The position numbers and the translations under genes were made by a program. Positions 26,156 through 34,747 of a DNA stretch of 64,000 nucleotides are shown here, piece after piece. The notes under the pieces are model-generated. The model had not been told where the DNA came from. It was given only the letters and a program-made list of their open reading frames with translations, and did not search any database. The stretch's first letter is position 1. Each line of letters starts with the position of its first letter. Source of the DNA: Streptomyces spiramyceticus (GTDB lineage Bacteria > Actinomycetota > Actinomycetes > Streptomycetales > Streptomycetaceae); assembly GCF_028807635.1 (NCBI RefSeq), contig NZ_JARBAX010000001.1:633001-697000 (forward strand). Direction: 5' to 3'.

Positions 26156-27358
26156 ATGACACCGCGCGCTGCCGACCGGGCCAGGTACGACCGGGCCACT
26201 GCCCATCTCGACGCTCCCGTCGCCGTCGTCGATCTGGAGGCCTTCGACGACAACGCCGCCGATCTGGTCCGCCGGGCGGCGGGCAAGCCGATCCGGGTGG
26301 CGAGCAAGTCCGTACGCTGCCGGGCGCTGCTGGAGCGGGTGCTGGCGCGGGACGGATTCGCAGGCGTCATGTCGTTCACGCTGGCGGAGTCGCTGTGGCT
26401 CGCGCGGTCGGGGTTCGAGGATGTGCTGCTCGCGTATCCGTCGGCGGACCGTGGCGGGTTCGCAGAGCTCGCCGGGGACCCGAAGCTCGCCGCCGCCGTG
26501 ACCGTGATGGTCGACGACCCGGCGCAGCTGGAGCTGATCGACCGCGCCCGCGACGGCGGCCGGGAGGAGATACGGGTCTGCCTGGAGCTGGACACGTCGC
26601 TGCAGCTGCTCGGCGGCCGCATACGGATCGGCGCGCGCCGGTCCCCCCTGCGCGAGCCCGCCCAACTTGCCGAGCTCGCCCGCTCGGTGGCCCGCCGGCC
26701 CGGGTTCCGGCTGGTCGGCATCATGGCGTACGAAGGCCACGTCGCCGGGGTCGGCGACGCCGTCGCGGGGCGGCCCGTGCGCTCCCGCGCCATCCGGCTG
26801 ATGCAGAACGCCGCCCGCAAGGAGCTGGCCGCCCGGCGTGCGGCTGTCGTGCGGGCGGTGCGGAGCGTGGCGCCGGACCTCGAATTCGTCAACGGCGGCG
26901 GTACCGGCAGCGTCCAGCACACGGCCGCCGAGCACGCGGTGACCGAGATCGCTGCCGGGTCCGGGCTCTACCTTCCCCGGCTCTTCGACAACTACTCGTC
27001 GTTCACGGGCCGCCCCGCCGCCCTCTTCGCACAGCCCGTCGTCCGCAGGCCGGGCGTGGGAGTGGTGACGGTGCTCGGTGGTGGATACCCCGCTTCCGGT
27101 GCCGCCGGTCCCGACCGGGTGCCCGTCCCCTACCTCCCGGAGGGGCTGCGGTACGACCCCCAGGAGGGGGCCGGTGAGGTGCAGACGCCGCTGCTCGGGT
27201 CCCCCGCCGACGATCTCCTGATCGGAGACAAGGTGTGGTTCCGGCACGCGAAGGCGGGCGAGATGTGCGAGCGGTTCGACGAGCTGCAGCTGGTGGAGGG
27301 CGACCGGGTGACGGCCACCGTCCCGACGTACCGCGGTGAGGGCCGTACGTTCCTCTAG
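26156..27358 (+). CDS. PLP-dependent amino acid aldolase/deaminase, alanine racemase-like fold
   Basis: The 400-residue protein has an N-terminal alanine-racemase-type TIM barrel with the PLP lysine in IRVASKSVRCRALLERVL (about 48), conserved in D-threonine aldolase and D-serine dehydratase-like proteins, and a C-terminal beta domain with GGGTGSVQHTAAE and WFRHAKAGEMCERF, where the His-Cys motif resembles D-serine dehydratase metal binding. It probably cleaves or deaminates a D-hydroxy amino acid; the substrate is not known. ATG 26156 starts the fold (MTPRAADRARYDR). It stands alone. Confidence 0.85.
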   Translation: MTPRAADRARYDRATAHLDAPVAVVDLEAFDDNAADLVRRAAGKPIRVASKSVRCRALLERVLARDGFAGVMSFTLAESLWLARSGFEDVLLAYPSADRGGFAELAGDPKLAAAVTVMVDDPAQLELIDRARDGGREEIRVCLELDTSLQLLGGRIRIGARRSPLREPAQLAELARSVARRPGFRLVGIMAYEGHVAGVGDAVAGRPVRSRAIRLMQNAARKELAARRAAVVRAVRSVAPDLEFVNGGGTGSVQHTAAEHAVTEIAAGSGLYLPRLFDNYSSFTGRPAALFAQPVVRRPGVGVVTVLGGGYPASGAAGPDRVPVPYLPEGLRYDPQEGAGEVQTPLLGSPADDLLIGDKVWFRHAKAGEMCERFDELQLVEGDRVTATVPTYRGEGRTFL

Positions 27359-27393
27359 ACGCCGTACGTTCCTCCAGTCAGCGTGCGCCCCCG

Positions 27394-27427
27394 GGTCCCG
27401 TCCCCCGGCGTTCCGGGGGACGGGACC
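27394..27427. terminator. Bidirectional terminator, perfect 15-bp stem
   Basis: GGTCCCGTCCCCCGG at 27394-27408 pairs exactly with 27413-27427 around CGTT, between the convergent aldolase/deaminase and SDR genes. Confidence 0.85.
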
Positions 27428-27442
27428 TCGGGTCGGACACCT

Positions 27443-28255
27443 CTAGAGAGGGGTGACGTACGCCCCGGCGATCCCTCCGTCGACCAGGAAATCGGTCGCG
27501 TTGATGAACGACGAGTCGTCGCTGGCCAGGAACGCCACCGCGGCGGCGATCTCCTCCGCCTCCGCGAAACGGCCGCCCGGGATGTGCACGAGGCGCCGCG
27601 CGGCCCGCTCCGGGTCGCTCGCGAACAGCTCCCGCAGCAGCGGGGTGTTGACCGGCCCCGGGCAGAGCGCGTTGACGCGGATGCCCTCGCGGGCGAACTG
27701 CACACCCAGCTCGCGGGACATCGCGAGGACGCCGCCCTTGGACGCGGTGTACGAGATCTGGGAGGTGGCCGCGCCCATGATCGCCACGAAGGACGCGGTG
27801 TTGATGATGGAGCCGCGGCCCTGGCGCTGCATGTAGGGGATGGCGGCCTTGCAGCAGAGATAGACGGAGGTGAGGTTCACGTCCTGGACGCGCTTCCACG
27901 CATCGAGGCCCGTGGTCAGGATCGAGTCGTCGTCGGGCGGCGAGATGCCCGCGTTGTTGAAGGCGATGTCGACCGAGCCATACGTGTCGTACGCCGTCTT
28001 GAAGAGCGCGTCGACCTGCTCGGCGTCGGTGACGTCGACCCGTACGAACCTGCCTCCGACCTCTTCGGCCGCGGCCTTGCCCGCGGTCTCGTCGATGTCG
28101 CCGCAGACGACGTTCGCGCCCTCGGAGGCGAGACGGCGGGCGGTGGCAAGGCCGATGCCGCTGCCGGCGCCGGTGATGACGGCGGTACGGCCGACCAGGC
28201 GGTGGCAGACTACGGCGTCGGTCCGGGCGGTCTCGGTCCGGTCAGTCTCGGTCAT
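27443..28255 (-). CDS. Short-chain dehydrogenase/reductase in the ethanolamine/polyamine cluster
   Basis: The 270-residue classical SDR has the cofactor motif TGAGSGIGLATA (about 28-39), NNAGIS, the catalytic pair in SYTASKGG, and the C-terminal NALCPGPVNTPLL. It begins 4 bases after the stop of the aldehyde dehydrogenase gene in the same operon (glutamine synthetase-like, aldehyde dehydrogenase, SDR). It probably reduces or oxidises a small carbonyl or alcohol of the pathway; the true substrate is not shown. ATG 28255 is chosen; a longer frame upstream overlaps the dehydrogenase. Confidence 0.88.
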   Translation of the reverse strand: MTETDRTETARTDAVVCHRLVGRTAVITGAGSGIGLATARRLASEGANVVCGDIDETAGKAAAEEVGGRFVRVDVTDAEQVDALFKTAYDTYGSVDIAFNNAGISPPDDDSILTTGLDAWKRVQDVNLTSVYLCCKAAIPYMQRQGRGSIINTASFVAIMGAATSQISYTASKGGVLAMSRELGVQFAREGIRVNALCPGPVNTPLLRELFASDPERAARRLVHIPGGRFAEAEEIAAAVAFLASDDSSFINATDFLVDGGIAGAYVTPL

Positions 28256-28259
28256 GGTC

Positions 28260-29648
28260 TCAGGCCTCCGTGCTGATGAAGATGTTCTTGGTTTCGGTGA
28301 AAGCGGTGAGGGCGTCGGGGCCCAGTTCGCGTCCCAGGCCGGACTGCTTGTAGCCACCGAACGGGGTCGAATAGCGCACGCTGCTGTGGGAGTTGACGGA
28401 CAGATTGCCTGCCCGTACCGCCTGGGAAACGCGCAGGGCGCGGCCCACGTCACGGGTCCAGATGGAGCCCGCGAGCCCGTACTCGGTGGCGTTGGCGAGA
28501 CGGATCGCGTCCGCCTCGTCGTCGAAGGGGATGACGACGGCGACGGGGCCGAAGACCTCCTCCGTCGCGACGGCCGAGCCAGGATCGACGCCGACGAGTA
28601 CGGTCGGCGGGAACCAGAAGCCGGGGCCCTCGGGGGCGCTGCCCCGGAGGGCCGTCACGCCCTCGGGGACGTACGAACGTACGCGCTCCAGCTGGGACTT
28701 GGAGATCAGCGGTCCCATCTGCGTCTTGCCGTCCAGCGGGTCGCCGACCACCACGGCCTCGATCGCGGGGGCGAGGAGCTCCACGAAGCGGTCGTACACG
28801 GTGCGCTGGACGAGGATGCGCGTACGGGCGCAGCAGTCCTGGCCCGAGTTGTCCAGGAAGGACATGGGGGTGGCGGTGACGGCGGCCTCGATGTCGGCGT
28901 CGGCGAAGACGATGTTGGGGCTCTTGCCGCCGAGTTCGAGGGTCACGCGCTTCACGCGGTCGGCGCACTTGGCCATGATCTGCTTGCCGACGCGCGTGGA
29001 GCCGGTGAAGACGATCTTCGCCACGCCGGGGTGCTCGACGAGTGCGTTGCCCGCGACGTCGCCCGCTCCCGGAAGTACCTGGAAGAGGCCTTCGGGAAGC
29101 CCGGCTTCGAGGGCGAGTTCCGCGAGGCGCAGGGCGGTCAGCGGTGTGGTCTCGGCGGGTTTGAGGACGACGGCGTTGCCCGCGGCGAGCGCGGGAGCCG
29201 TGCCCCAGGCTGCGATCGGCATCGGGAAGTTCCACGGCGCGATCACGCCGATGACGCCGAGGGGTTCGAGGACGGTGACGTCGAGGCCGCCCGCGACGGG
29301 GATCTGGCGGCCGCTGAGCCGTTCCACTCCCCCGGCGGCGAAGTCGAGGAGATCGCTGACGTTGCCCGCCTCCCAGCGGGCGTTTCCGAGGGTGTGGCCG
29401 GCCTCGCGGACCTCCAGCCGGGCCAGTTCTTCGGCGTGCTCGTCGACGACGGCGGCGAAGCGGCGCAGCAGGCGGGCGCGGTCGGCGGGGGCTGCTGCCG
29501 CCCACTCACGCTGCGCTCCGGCCGCTCGTACGACCGCCGCGTCGACATCGGCGACGGTCGAGGCCGCGACGGTGGCGACGACCTCTTCCGTAGCCGGGTT
29601 GAGGACCAGGTGCTCAAAGGGCTGCTCAAGGGACAAGGTCGGCCTCAC
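28260..29648 (-). CDS. Aldehyde dehydrogenase of the glnA4-type operon
   Basis: The 462-residue NAD(P)-dependent aldehyde dehydrogenase shows PWNFPMPIAAWG, FTGSTRVGKQI, the catalytic Glu in LELGGKSPNIV (about 234) and the catalytic Cys in DNSGQDCCARTRI (about 269). GTG 29648 overlaps the upstream glutamine synthetase stop (GTGA), so the two are coupled. In the GlnA4 pathway an oxidation of gamma-glutamyl-ethanolamide-derived aldehyde is expected; this enzyme is the natural candidate. Confidence 0.93.
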   Translation of the reverse strand: MRPTLSLEQPFEHLVLNPATEEVVATVAASTVADVDAAVVRAAGAQREWAAAAPADRARLLRRFAAVVDEHAEELARLEVREAGHTLGNARWEAGNVSDLLDFAAGGVERLSGRQIPVAGGLDVTVLEPLGVIGVIAPWNFPMPIAAWGTAPALAAGNAVVLKPAETTPLTALRLAELALEAGLPEGLFQVLPGAGDVAGNALVEHPGVAKIVFTGSTRVGKQIMAKCADRVKRVTLELGGKSPNIVFADADIEAAVTATPMSFLDNSGQDCCARTRILVQRTVYDRFVELLAPAIEAVVVGDPLDGKTQMGPLISKSQLERVRSYVPEGVTALRGSAPEGPGFWFPPTVLVGVDPGSAVATEEVFGPVAVVIPFDDEADAIRLANATEYGLAGSIWTRDVGRALRVSQAVRAGNLSVNSHSSVRYSTPFGGYKQSGLGRELGPDALTAFTETKNIFISTEA

Positions 29649-31009
29649 ATGCGTTCGAAGGAGCGGCGGAGCTCCCAGTCGGTCACCGCGGAGTCGAAGG
29701 CGTCCAGCTCGACCCTCGCCATGTTGCGGTAGTGCGCGACGACTTCGTCGCCGAAGGCCGCCTTGGCGATGGGGCTGTTCTCCCAGAGCTCGGCGGCCTC
29801 GCGGAGAGTGGTGGGTACGTGCTCGTAGTCGCCGGTGTAGGCGTTGCCCGTACAGACCTCGGGCAGTTCCAGCTTGTGCTCGATGCCGTACAGGCCGGCG
29901 GCGACCAGGCCCGCGACGGCGAGGTGCGGATTGACGTCGCCGCCCGGCAGCCGGTTCTCGAAGCGCATGGAGCGGCCGTGGCCGACGACGCGCAGGGAGC
30001 AGGTGCGGTTGTCGATGCCCCAGGCGACGGCGGTCGGGGCGAAGGAGCCAGGCCGGAAGCGCTTGTACGAGTTGATGTTCGGGGCGTAGAGCAGGGAGAA
30101 GTCACGCAGCGCGGCCAGCTGACCCGCGAGGAAGTGCCGCATCACAGGGGACATGCCGTCGGGGGCGTCGCCCGCCATGGCGTTGTTCCCGTCCGCATCC
30201 TGGAGGGACAGGTGGATGTGGCAGGAGTTGCCTTCGCGCTCGTTGTACTTCGCCATGAAGGTGAGCGAGACGCCCTCCTGGGAGGCGATCTCCTTGGCCC
30301 CGGTCTTGTAGATGGCGTGCTGGTCGCAGGTGACCAGGGCCTCGTCGTACTTGAAGACGATCTCGTGCTGGCCGGGATTGCACTCGCCCTTGGCCGACTC
30401 GACGGTCAGGCCGGCCGCCGTCATGTCGTTGCGGATGCGGCGCAGGAGGGGCTCGATGCGGCCGGTGCCGAGGACCGAGTAGTCGATGTTGTACTGGTTC
30501 GCGGGTACGAGGTCCTTGTAGCCGCGGTCCCAGGCCTGCTCGTAGGTGTCCTTGAAGACGATGAATTCGAGCTCTGTGCCGACATGCGCGGTGTAGCCGT
30601 GCTCGGCGAGGCGCTCCAGCTGGCGGCGCAGGATCTGCCGGGGCGCGGCGACGACGGGTGAGCCGTCGTTCCAGGCGAGGTCGGCGATGAGCATGGCCGT
30701 GCCGTCGTTCCAGGGGACGCGGCGCAGCGTGGAGAGGTCGGCGTGCATGGCGAAGTCGCCGTAGCCGCGGTCCCAGGAGGACATCTCGTATCCGTCGACG
30801 GTGTTCATCTCGGTGTCGACGGCGAGCAGGTAGTTGCAGCCTTCGGTGCCGTGGTCCAGGACGTCGTCGAGGAAGAACTGGGCGGCGAACCGCTTGCCCT
30901 GGAGGCGACCCTGCATGTCGGGGAAGGCCAGGACGACTGTGTCTATGTCGCCACTCGCAACCAGGGCACGGAGCTCCTGGATCGCGAGAGGGGGTGTGCG
31001 GTCTGCCAC
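29645..31009 (-). CDS. glnA4: Glutamine synthetase-family gamma-glutamyl ligase (GlnA4-like)
   Basis: The 454-residue protein has the glutamine synthetase fold with ATP/metal motifs ESAKGECNPGQHEIVFKY, HIHLSL, and RFRPGSFAPTAVAWGIDNRTCSLRVVG. It lacks the adenylylation motif of true GlnA. Its context (aldehyde dehydrogenase, SDR, FadR-type regulator, APC permease, C26 hydrolase) is that of S. coelicolor GlnA4, shown to be gamma-glutamylethanolamide synthetase. GTG 31009 follows AGGAGG. The regulator is divergent, 76 bases away. Confidence 0.85.
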   Translation of the reverse strand: MADRTPPLAIQELRALVASGDIDTVVLAFPDMQGRLQGKRFAAQFFLDDVLDHGTEGCNYLLAVDTEMNTVDGYEMSSWDRGYGDFAMHADLSTLRRVPWNDGTAMLIADLAWNDGSPVVAAPRQILRRQLERLAEHGYTAHVGTELEFIVFKDTYEQAWDRGYKDLVPANQYNIDYSVLGTGRIEPLLRRIRNDMTAAGLTVESAKGECNPGQHEIVFKYDEALVTCDQHAIYKTGAKEIASQEGVSLTFMAKYNEREGNSCHIHLSLQDADGNNAMAGDAPDGMSPVMRHFLAGQLAALRDFSLLYAPNINSYKRFRPGSFAPTAVAWGIDNRTCSLRVVGHGRSMRFENRLPGGDVNPHLAVAGLVAAGLYGIEHKLELPEVCTGNAYTGDYEHVPTTLREAAELWENSPIAKAAFGDEVVAHYRNMARVELDAFDSAVTDWELRRSFERM

Positions 31010-31085
31010 GGAAATTTCCTCCTTGGGTCAGCCGGAAGCCATAAGGTATTGCTGAAGACCATTGCTTGGGAAGGGGAAACCGCAA

Positions 31086-31877
31086 GTGGCGAGTGAAATC
31101 GATGCTGCGGACTCGGCGGACCGGGCGGACCCGGCGCCTCTGACGAACCCGATGAACCCGACGAACCCTGCGGACAGCCTGGCGCCCGTACTGCGGCCGG
31201 TGCGGGCGGGGAACGGATTCGAGGAGGCACTGGAACAGATCCTCCAGATCCTGCGCCTCGGCCTGGTGCCGGTCGGCGAACGGCTGCCCGCCGAGCGGGA
31301 GCTGGCCGACCGGCTGCGGATCAGCCGGGTCACGCTGCGCGAAGTCCTGAAGGTCCTCCAGGACCAGGGGCTCGTCGACAGCCGGCGCGGCAGGTACGGC
31401 GGTACGTTCGTGCTGCCGCGCCCCGACGCCTCCGGGGAGGGCGAGCTGCGCCGGCGCGTCGAGTCCGTCGACGTCGAGGACACGCTGCGCTTCCGTGAAG
31501 TGCTGGAAGTCGGCGCGGCCGGGCTGTGCGCGGCGCACGGGCTGACCGACGACGGCGCACAGCGGCTGCGGGCAGCCCTCGCGGCGACGCACGACGCGCC
31601 GCTGGCCGACTACCGCAGGCTCGACACGCTGCTGCATCTCACGCTCGCCGAGCTGTCCGGATCGCCGACACTGACCGCGCAGTACGCCGCCGTACGGGCG
31701 ACGGTGAACGGCCTCCTGGACTGCATCCCGCTGCTCGTACGCAACCTGGAGCACTCCCAGCAGCAGCACATCGCGCTGGTCGAGGCGGTGCTCGACGGCG
31801 ACGCGGACGGTGCGCGCGAGGTGATGCGGGAGCACTGCTCGGGCACGGCCGCCCTGCTGCGGGGCTTCCTCACGTGA
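31086..31877 (+). CDS. FadR-family (GntR/FCD) regulator of the glnA4 cluster
   Basis: The 263-residue protein has a disordered N-terminus with NPMNPTNPAD repeats (residues 1-30), a GntR winged helix with LPAERELADRLRISRVTLREVLKVL (about 70-100), and a C-terminal FCD ligand-binding domain (RFREVLEVGAAGLCAAHG, HLTLAELSGSPTL, HIALVEAVLDGDA) with metal-type histidines. It is divergent from the ligase gene, so it probably represses it. GTG 31086 has GGGG about ten bases upstream; a TTG at 31062 is an alternative. Confidence 0.88.
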   Translation: MASEIDAADSADRADPAPLTNPMNPTNPADSLAPVLRPVRAGNGFEEALEQILQILRLGLVPVGERLPAERELADRLRISRVTLREVLKVLQDQGLVDSRRGRYGGTFVLPRPDASGEGELRRRVESVDVEDTLRFREVLEVGAAGLCAAHGLTDDGAQRLRAALAATHDAPLADYRRLDTLLHLTLAELSGSPTLTAQYAAVRATVNGLLDCIPLLVRNLEHSQQQHIALVEAVLDGDADGAREVMREHCSGTAALLRGFLT

Positions 31878-31965
31878 CGGAGCGGATGAGGAGAACCGTT
31901 ACAACGGCTTAACGCACGGGTCTTGCGCTGGGACCGACCCGACCACAAAGGTATGGCCACCCACC

Positions 31966-31991
31966 ATTAACCCGAGGCATTAACCCGAGGC
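31966..31991. repeat. 13-bp tandem duplication before the permease
   Basis: ATTAACCCGAGGC occurs twice in immediate succession (31966-31978 and 31979-31991) just before the ribosome site GGAG and ATG 32003. It could be a duplicated operator half-site. Confidence 0.6.
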
Positions 31992-32002
31992 AGGAGCGGC
32001 TC

Positions 32003-33484
32003 ATGGCCGACAGCACCGACGCGATCACCCCACCACCCGCACCGGGGTCCACCGACACCGCAGCCTCCCCCGACGCCGACGCCGCCTATCTCCAGCGGCG
32101 CACCCTGCGCCGCGGCAGCGCCGGCTGGCTGCTGCTCACCGGACTCGGCGTCGCGTACGTCGTCTCCGGAGACTTCTCGGGCTGGAACATCGGCCTCGCC
32201 GAGGGCGGCTTCGGCGGCCTCGCCATCGCCACCCTGCTCATGGGCGTGATGTACGCCTGCCTGGTCTTCGCACTCGCCGAGCTGTCCGCCATCCTGCCCA
32301 CGGCGGGCGGCGGCTACGGCTTCGCCCGGCGCGCGCTCGGCACCTGGGGCGGCTTCCTCACCGGCACCGCCATCCTCATCGAGTACATCCTGGCGCCCGC
32401 CGCCATCTCCATCTTCATCGGCGAGTACGTCGAATCGCTCGGCCTGTTCGGGCTCACCGCGGGCTGGCCGGTCATCCTCGCCTGCTTCGCCGTCTTCATC
32501 GGCATCCACCTGTGGGGCGTCGGCGAGGCGCTGCGCTTCAGCCTCGTCGTGACCGCCATCGCGGTGGCCGCGCTGCTGATCTTCGCGGTCGGCGCATTCA
32601 CCGAGTTCAGCGCGGACGGCCTCAACGACATCCCCGTCGACAAGGACGCCTTCGGCGCCAACTCCTGGCTGCCGTTCGGCCTGCTGGGCATCTGGGCCGC
32701 GTTCCCGTTCGGCATGTGGTTCTTCCTCGGCGTCGAAGGGGTGCCGCTGGCCGCCGAGGAGGCCAAGGACCCGGTGCGTTCGATGCCGCGCGCCCTGTCC
32801 ATCTCGATGGCCGTCCTCGCACTGCTCGCCCTGATCACCTTCTTCGCCGCCACCGGCGCACGCGGCTCGGCCGCCGTCCAGGACGTGGGCAATCCGCTGG
32901 TCGTGGCGCTCCAGGGGGACGGCGATCCGACGCCGCTCAGCCGGTTCGTCAACTACGCGGGCCTGGCGGGCCTCGTCGCCTCCTTCTTCTCGCTCATCTA
33001 CGCCGGCTCCCGGCAGCTGTTCGCGCTCTCCCGGGCCGGCTATCTGCCCCGCTTCCTGTCGCTGACCAGCCGCCGCAAGGCCCCGTATCTCGGGCTGCTG
33101 ATCCCCGGTGCGATCGGCTTCGCGCTGGCGGCGGGGACCGGCAACGGCGCTCGGATGCTGAACATCGCGGTCTTCGGAGCCACCATCTCGTACGCCCTGA
33201 TGGCGCTCTCCCACATCGTGCTGCGGCGCCGCGAGCCCGGGCTGCACCGCCCCTACCGGACGCCCGGCGGCGTCCTCACCTCGTCCGTGGCCTTCGTGCT
33301 GGCGCTGTCCGCGCTGGTGGCGACGTTCCTGGTGGACAAGGACGCGGCATTCACGGCGCTCGGCGTCTACGTCGTCGCTCTCGCCTACTTCGCCCTCTAC
33401 AGTCGGCACCGGCTCGTCGCCTCGGCTCCCGAAGAGGAGTTCGCCGCGCTGGCCGAGGCCGAGGCCGAACTCGAACGCAGCTGA
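32003..33484 (+). CDS. APC-family amino acid/amine permease
   Basis: The 493-residue protein has about 12 transmembrane segments and APC hallmarks: GDFSGWNIGLAEGGFGG at helix 1 and GGGYGFARRALG at the next loop. It resembles ethanolamine and polyamine permeases (EutP/EAT-like), which fits the ligase cluster. ATG 32003 follows AGGAGCGG. A C-terminal tail rich in Glu (EEEFAALAEAEAELE) lies in the cytoplasm. Confidence 0.88.
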   Translation: MADSTDAITPPPAPGSTDTAASPDADAAYLQRRTLRRGSAGWLLLTGLGVAYVVSGDFSGWNIGLAEGGFGGLAIATLLMGVMYACLVFALAELSAILPTAGGGYGFARRALGTWGGFLTGTAILIEYILAPAAISIFIGEYVESLGLFGLTAGWPVILACFAVFIGIHLWGVGEALRFSLVVTAIAVAALLIFAVGAFTEFSADGLNDIPVDKDAFGANSWLPFGLLGIWAAFPFGMWFFLGVEGVPLAAEEAKDPVRSMPRALSISMAVLALLALITFFAATGARGSAAVQDVGNPLVVALQGDGDPTPLSRFVNYAGLAGLVASFFSLIYAGSRQLFALSRAGYLPRFLSLTSRRKAPYLGLLIPGAIGFALAAGTGNGARMLNIAVFGATISYALMALSHIVLRRREPGLHRPYRTPGGVLTSSVAFVLALSALVATFLVDKDAAFTALGVYVVALAYFALYSRHRLVASAPEEEFAALAEAEAELERS

Positions 33485-33502
33485 CTCGAACCCGACCCTG
33501 AT

Positions 33503-33527
33503 CTGACCTGACCTGACCTGACCTGAC
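33503..33527. repeat. (CTGAC)x5 tandem repeat
   Basis: Five perfect CTGAC units lie between the permease stop and the ribosome site of the C26 hydrolase gene. Five-base units are prone to slippage, and length change would alter the spacing between the two genes. Confidence 0.85.
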
Positions 33528-33537
33528 CGGAGGATCT

Positions 33538-34254
33538 GTGTCCAAGCCGCTCATCGGCATCAGTACCTACCTGGAGCGCGCCAAGTGGGGGGTCTGGGAG
33601 ATGCCCGCCGCGCTGCTACCGGCCGGTTATCCGCGTCTCGTACGGGCGGCGGGCGGGCTGGCGGCGATGCTGCCGCCGGACGCGCCGTCGTCCGCCGCCG
33701 ATGTGGTCGCCCGCGTCGACGGGCTGGTCGTCGCGGGCGGGGCCGATGTCGAGCCCGTACGGTACGGAGCCGAGCCCCACCCGCGCACCGGGCCGCCCGC
33801 GCGGGAACGGGACGCCTGGGAACTGGCCCTGATCGAGGCGGCGTTGGCTTCCGGTACGCCGCTGCTCGGCATCTGCCGCGGCATGCAGCTGCTGAACGTC
33901 GCTCTCGGCGGCACACTCGTCCAGCACCTGGACGGCCACACCGGCGGTGTCGGCGTACTCGGCGAGCACGCGGTGAAGCCGGTGCCGGGCACGCGCTACG
34001 CGTCGATCGTGCCGGAGGAGGACGGCGTACCGACGTACCACCACCAGGCGGCCGACCGGCTGGGCGAGGGCCTGGTGGTATCGGCGTACGCGGCGGACGG
34101 GACGCCCGAGGCCGTCGAACTGCCCGGCGAACACTGGGTGCTGGGCGTCCAGTGGCACCCCGAGATGGGCGAGGACCTGCGGGTGATGGAGGCCCTGGTG
34201 GCGGCGGCCGCCGCCGGGCTGCCTGCGCACCGTGAGCCGCAGCTCCAGACCTGA
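33538..34254 (+). CDS. Gamma-glutamyl hydrolase-type class I amidotransferase (peptidase C26, PuuD-like)
   Basis: The 238-residue protein has a class I glutamine-amidotransferase fold with the catalytic Cys in LLGICRGMQLLNVALGG (about 117), and His/Glu in VLGVQWHPEMGE (about 205-210). PuuD-type enzymes hydrolyse gamma-glutamyl amides, the last step of putrescine and similar pathways, so it suits release of glutamate after the GlnA4-type step. GTG 33538 follows GGAGGA. Confidence 0.88.
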   Translation: MSKPLIGISTYLERAKWGVWEMPAALLPAGYPRLVRAAGGLAAMLPPDAPSSAADVVARVDGLVVAGGADVEPVRYGAEPHPRTGPPARERDAWELALIEAALASGTPLLGICRGMQLLNVALGGTLVQHLDGHTGGVGVLGEHAVKPVPGTRYASIVPEEDGVPTYHHQAADRLGEGLVVSAYAADGTPEAVELPGEHWVLGVQWHPEMGEDLRVMEALVAAAAAGLPAHREPQLQT

Positions 34255-34268
34255 GCTGCGCCGCGGAC

Positions 34269-34607
34269 TCAGATACGGCCGGCCAGCAGGCGGGTGAGCG
34301 GCCCCCTGCTGCGCTGTTCGACCCTGCGGCCGGCCACGAAGGAGGCGGCGCCGAGGGCTACGGCGCCCGCACCGGCGCCCGCTATGGCGGCTTTGCGCGC
34401 GTTGAGCAGCACCCAGGCGGTGGACGCGGTCGCAGCGACCTTCCCGGAAGCGGCCTCCAACGCCTGGCGGCCCGCCTCGACTCCCTTGATTCCGGCGCCC
34501 TTTGCCGAGTCGGCCGCGTCAGCGGCGCGGCCGGTGGCTTCGGTGGCGGAGGTGCGGGCGGCTGTGGCGTTGGTCTTGGGCTTGGTGTTCTTGCTCTGTT
34601 CAGTCAT
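34269..34607 (-). CDS. Small Ala/Thr-rich membrane-associated protein
   Basis: The 112-residue protein has a disordered Lys/Thr/Ala N-terminus (about 1-35), an amphipathic helix region, and one Ala/Gly-rich hydrophobic stretch (ARKAAIAGAGAGAVALGAASFVAG, first 20 residues quoted elsewhere as a helix) near 70-95. It resembles phasin-like or stress-linked actinobacterial proteins only in composition. The function is unknown. ATG 34607 is preceded by GAACAGAGC. It is convergent with the C26 hydrolase gene. Confidence 0.6.
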   Translation of the reverse strand: MTEQSKNTKPKTNATAARTSATEATGRAADAADSAKGAGIKGVEAGRQALEAASGKVAATASTAWVLLNARKAAIAGAGAGAVALGAASFVAGRRVEQRSRGPLTRLLAGRI

Positions 34608-34644
34608 GGCCCCCGGGTATCCGCTCGCGGCCATGACAAACGGC

Positions 34645-34722
34645 CGTGAGGACGGGCCGTGAGGAATGGGCGTGAGGGACGGGCGTGAGGGACGGGCGTG
34701 AGGGACGGCCATGAGGGACGGC
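34645..34722. repeat. Six tandem copies of a 13-bp unit
   Basis: The unit is CGTGAGGGACGGG with small variations, at 34645, 34658, 34671, 34684, 34697 and 34710. It fills the gap between the membrane-associated protein gene and the LysR gene, both on the minus strand. No gene is visible here. Confidence 0.9.
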
Positions 34723-34747
34723 CGCGACAAGGGGCCATTCCAAGTGG

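Noticed and set aside
27870..29732. Plus-strand 620-codon frame over the aldehyde dehydrogenase operon
   Set aside because: Antisense shadow; the minus-strand genes carry all catalytic motifs.
31967..33409. Minus-strand 480-codon frame over the permease
   Set aside because: Charged low-complexity translation typical of an antisense of a hydrophobic protein gene.
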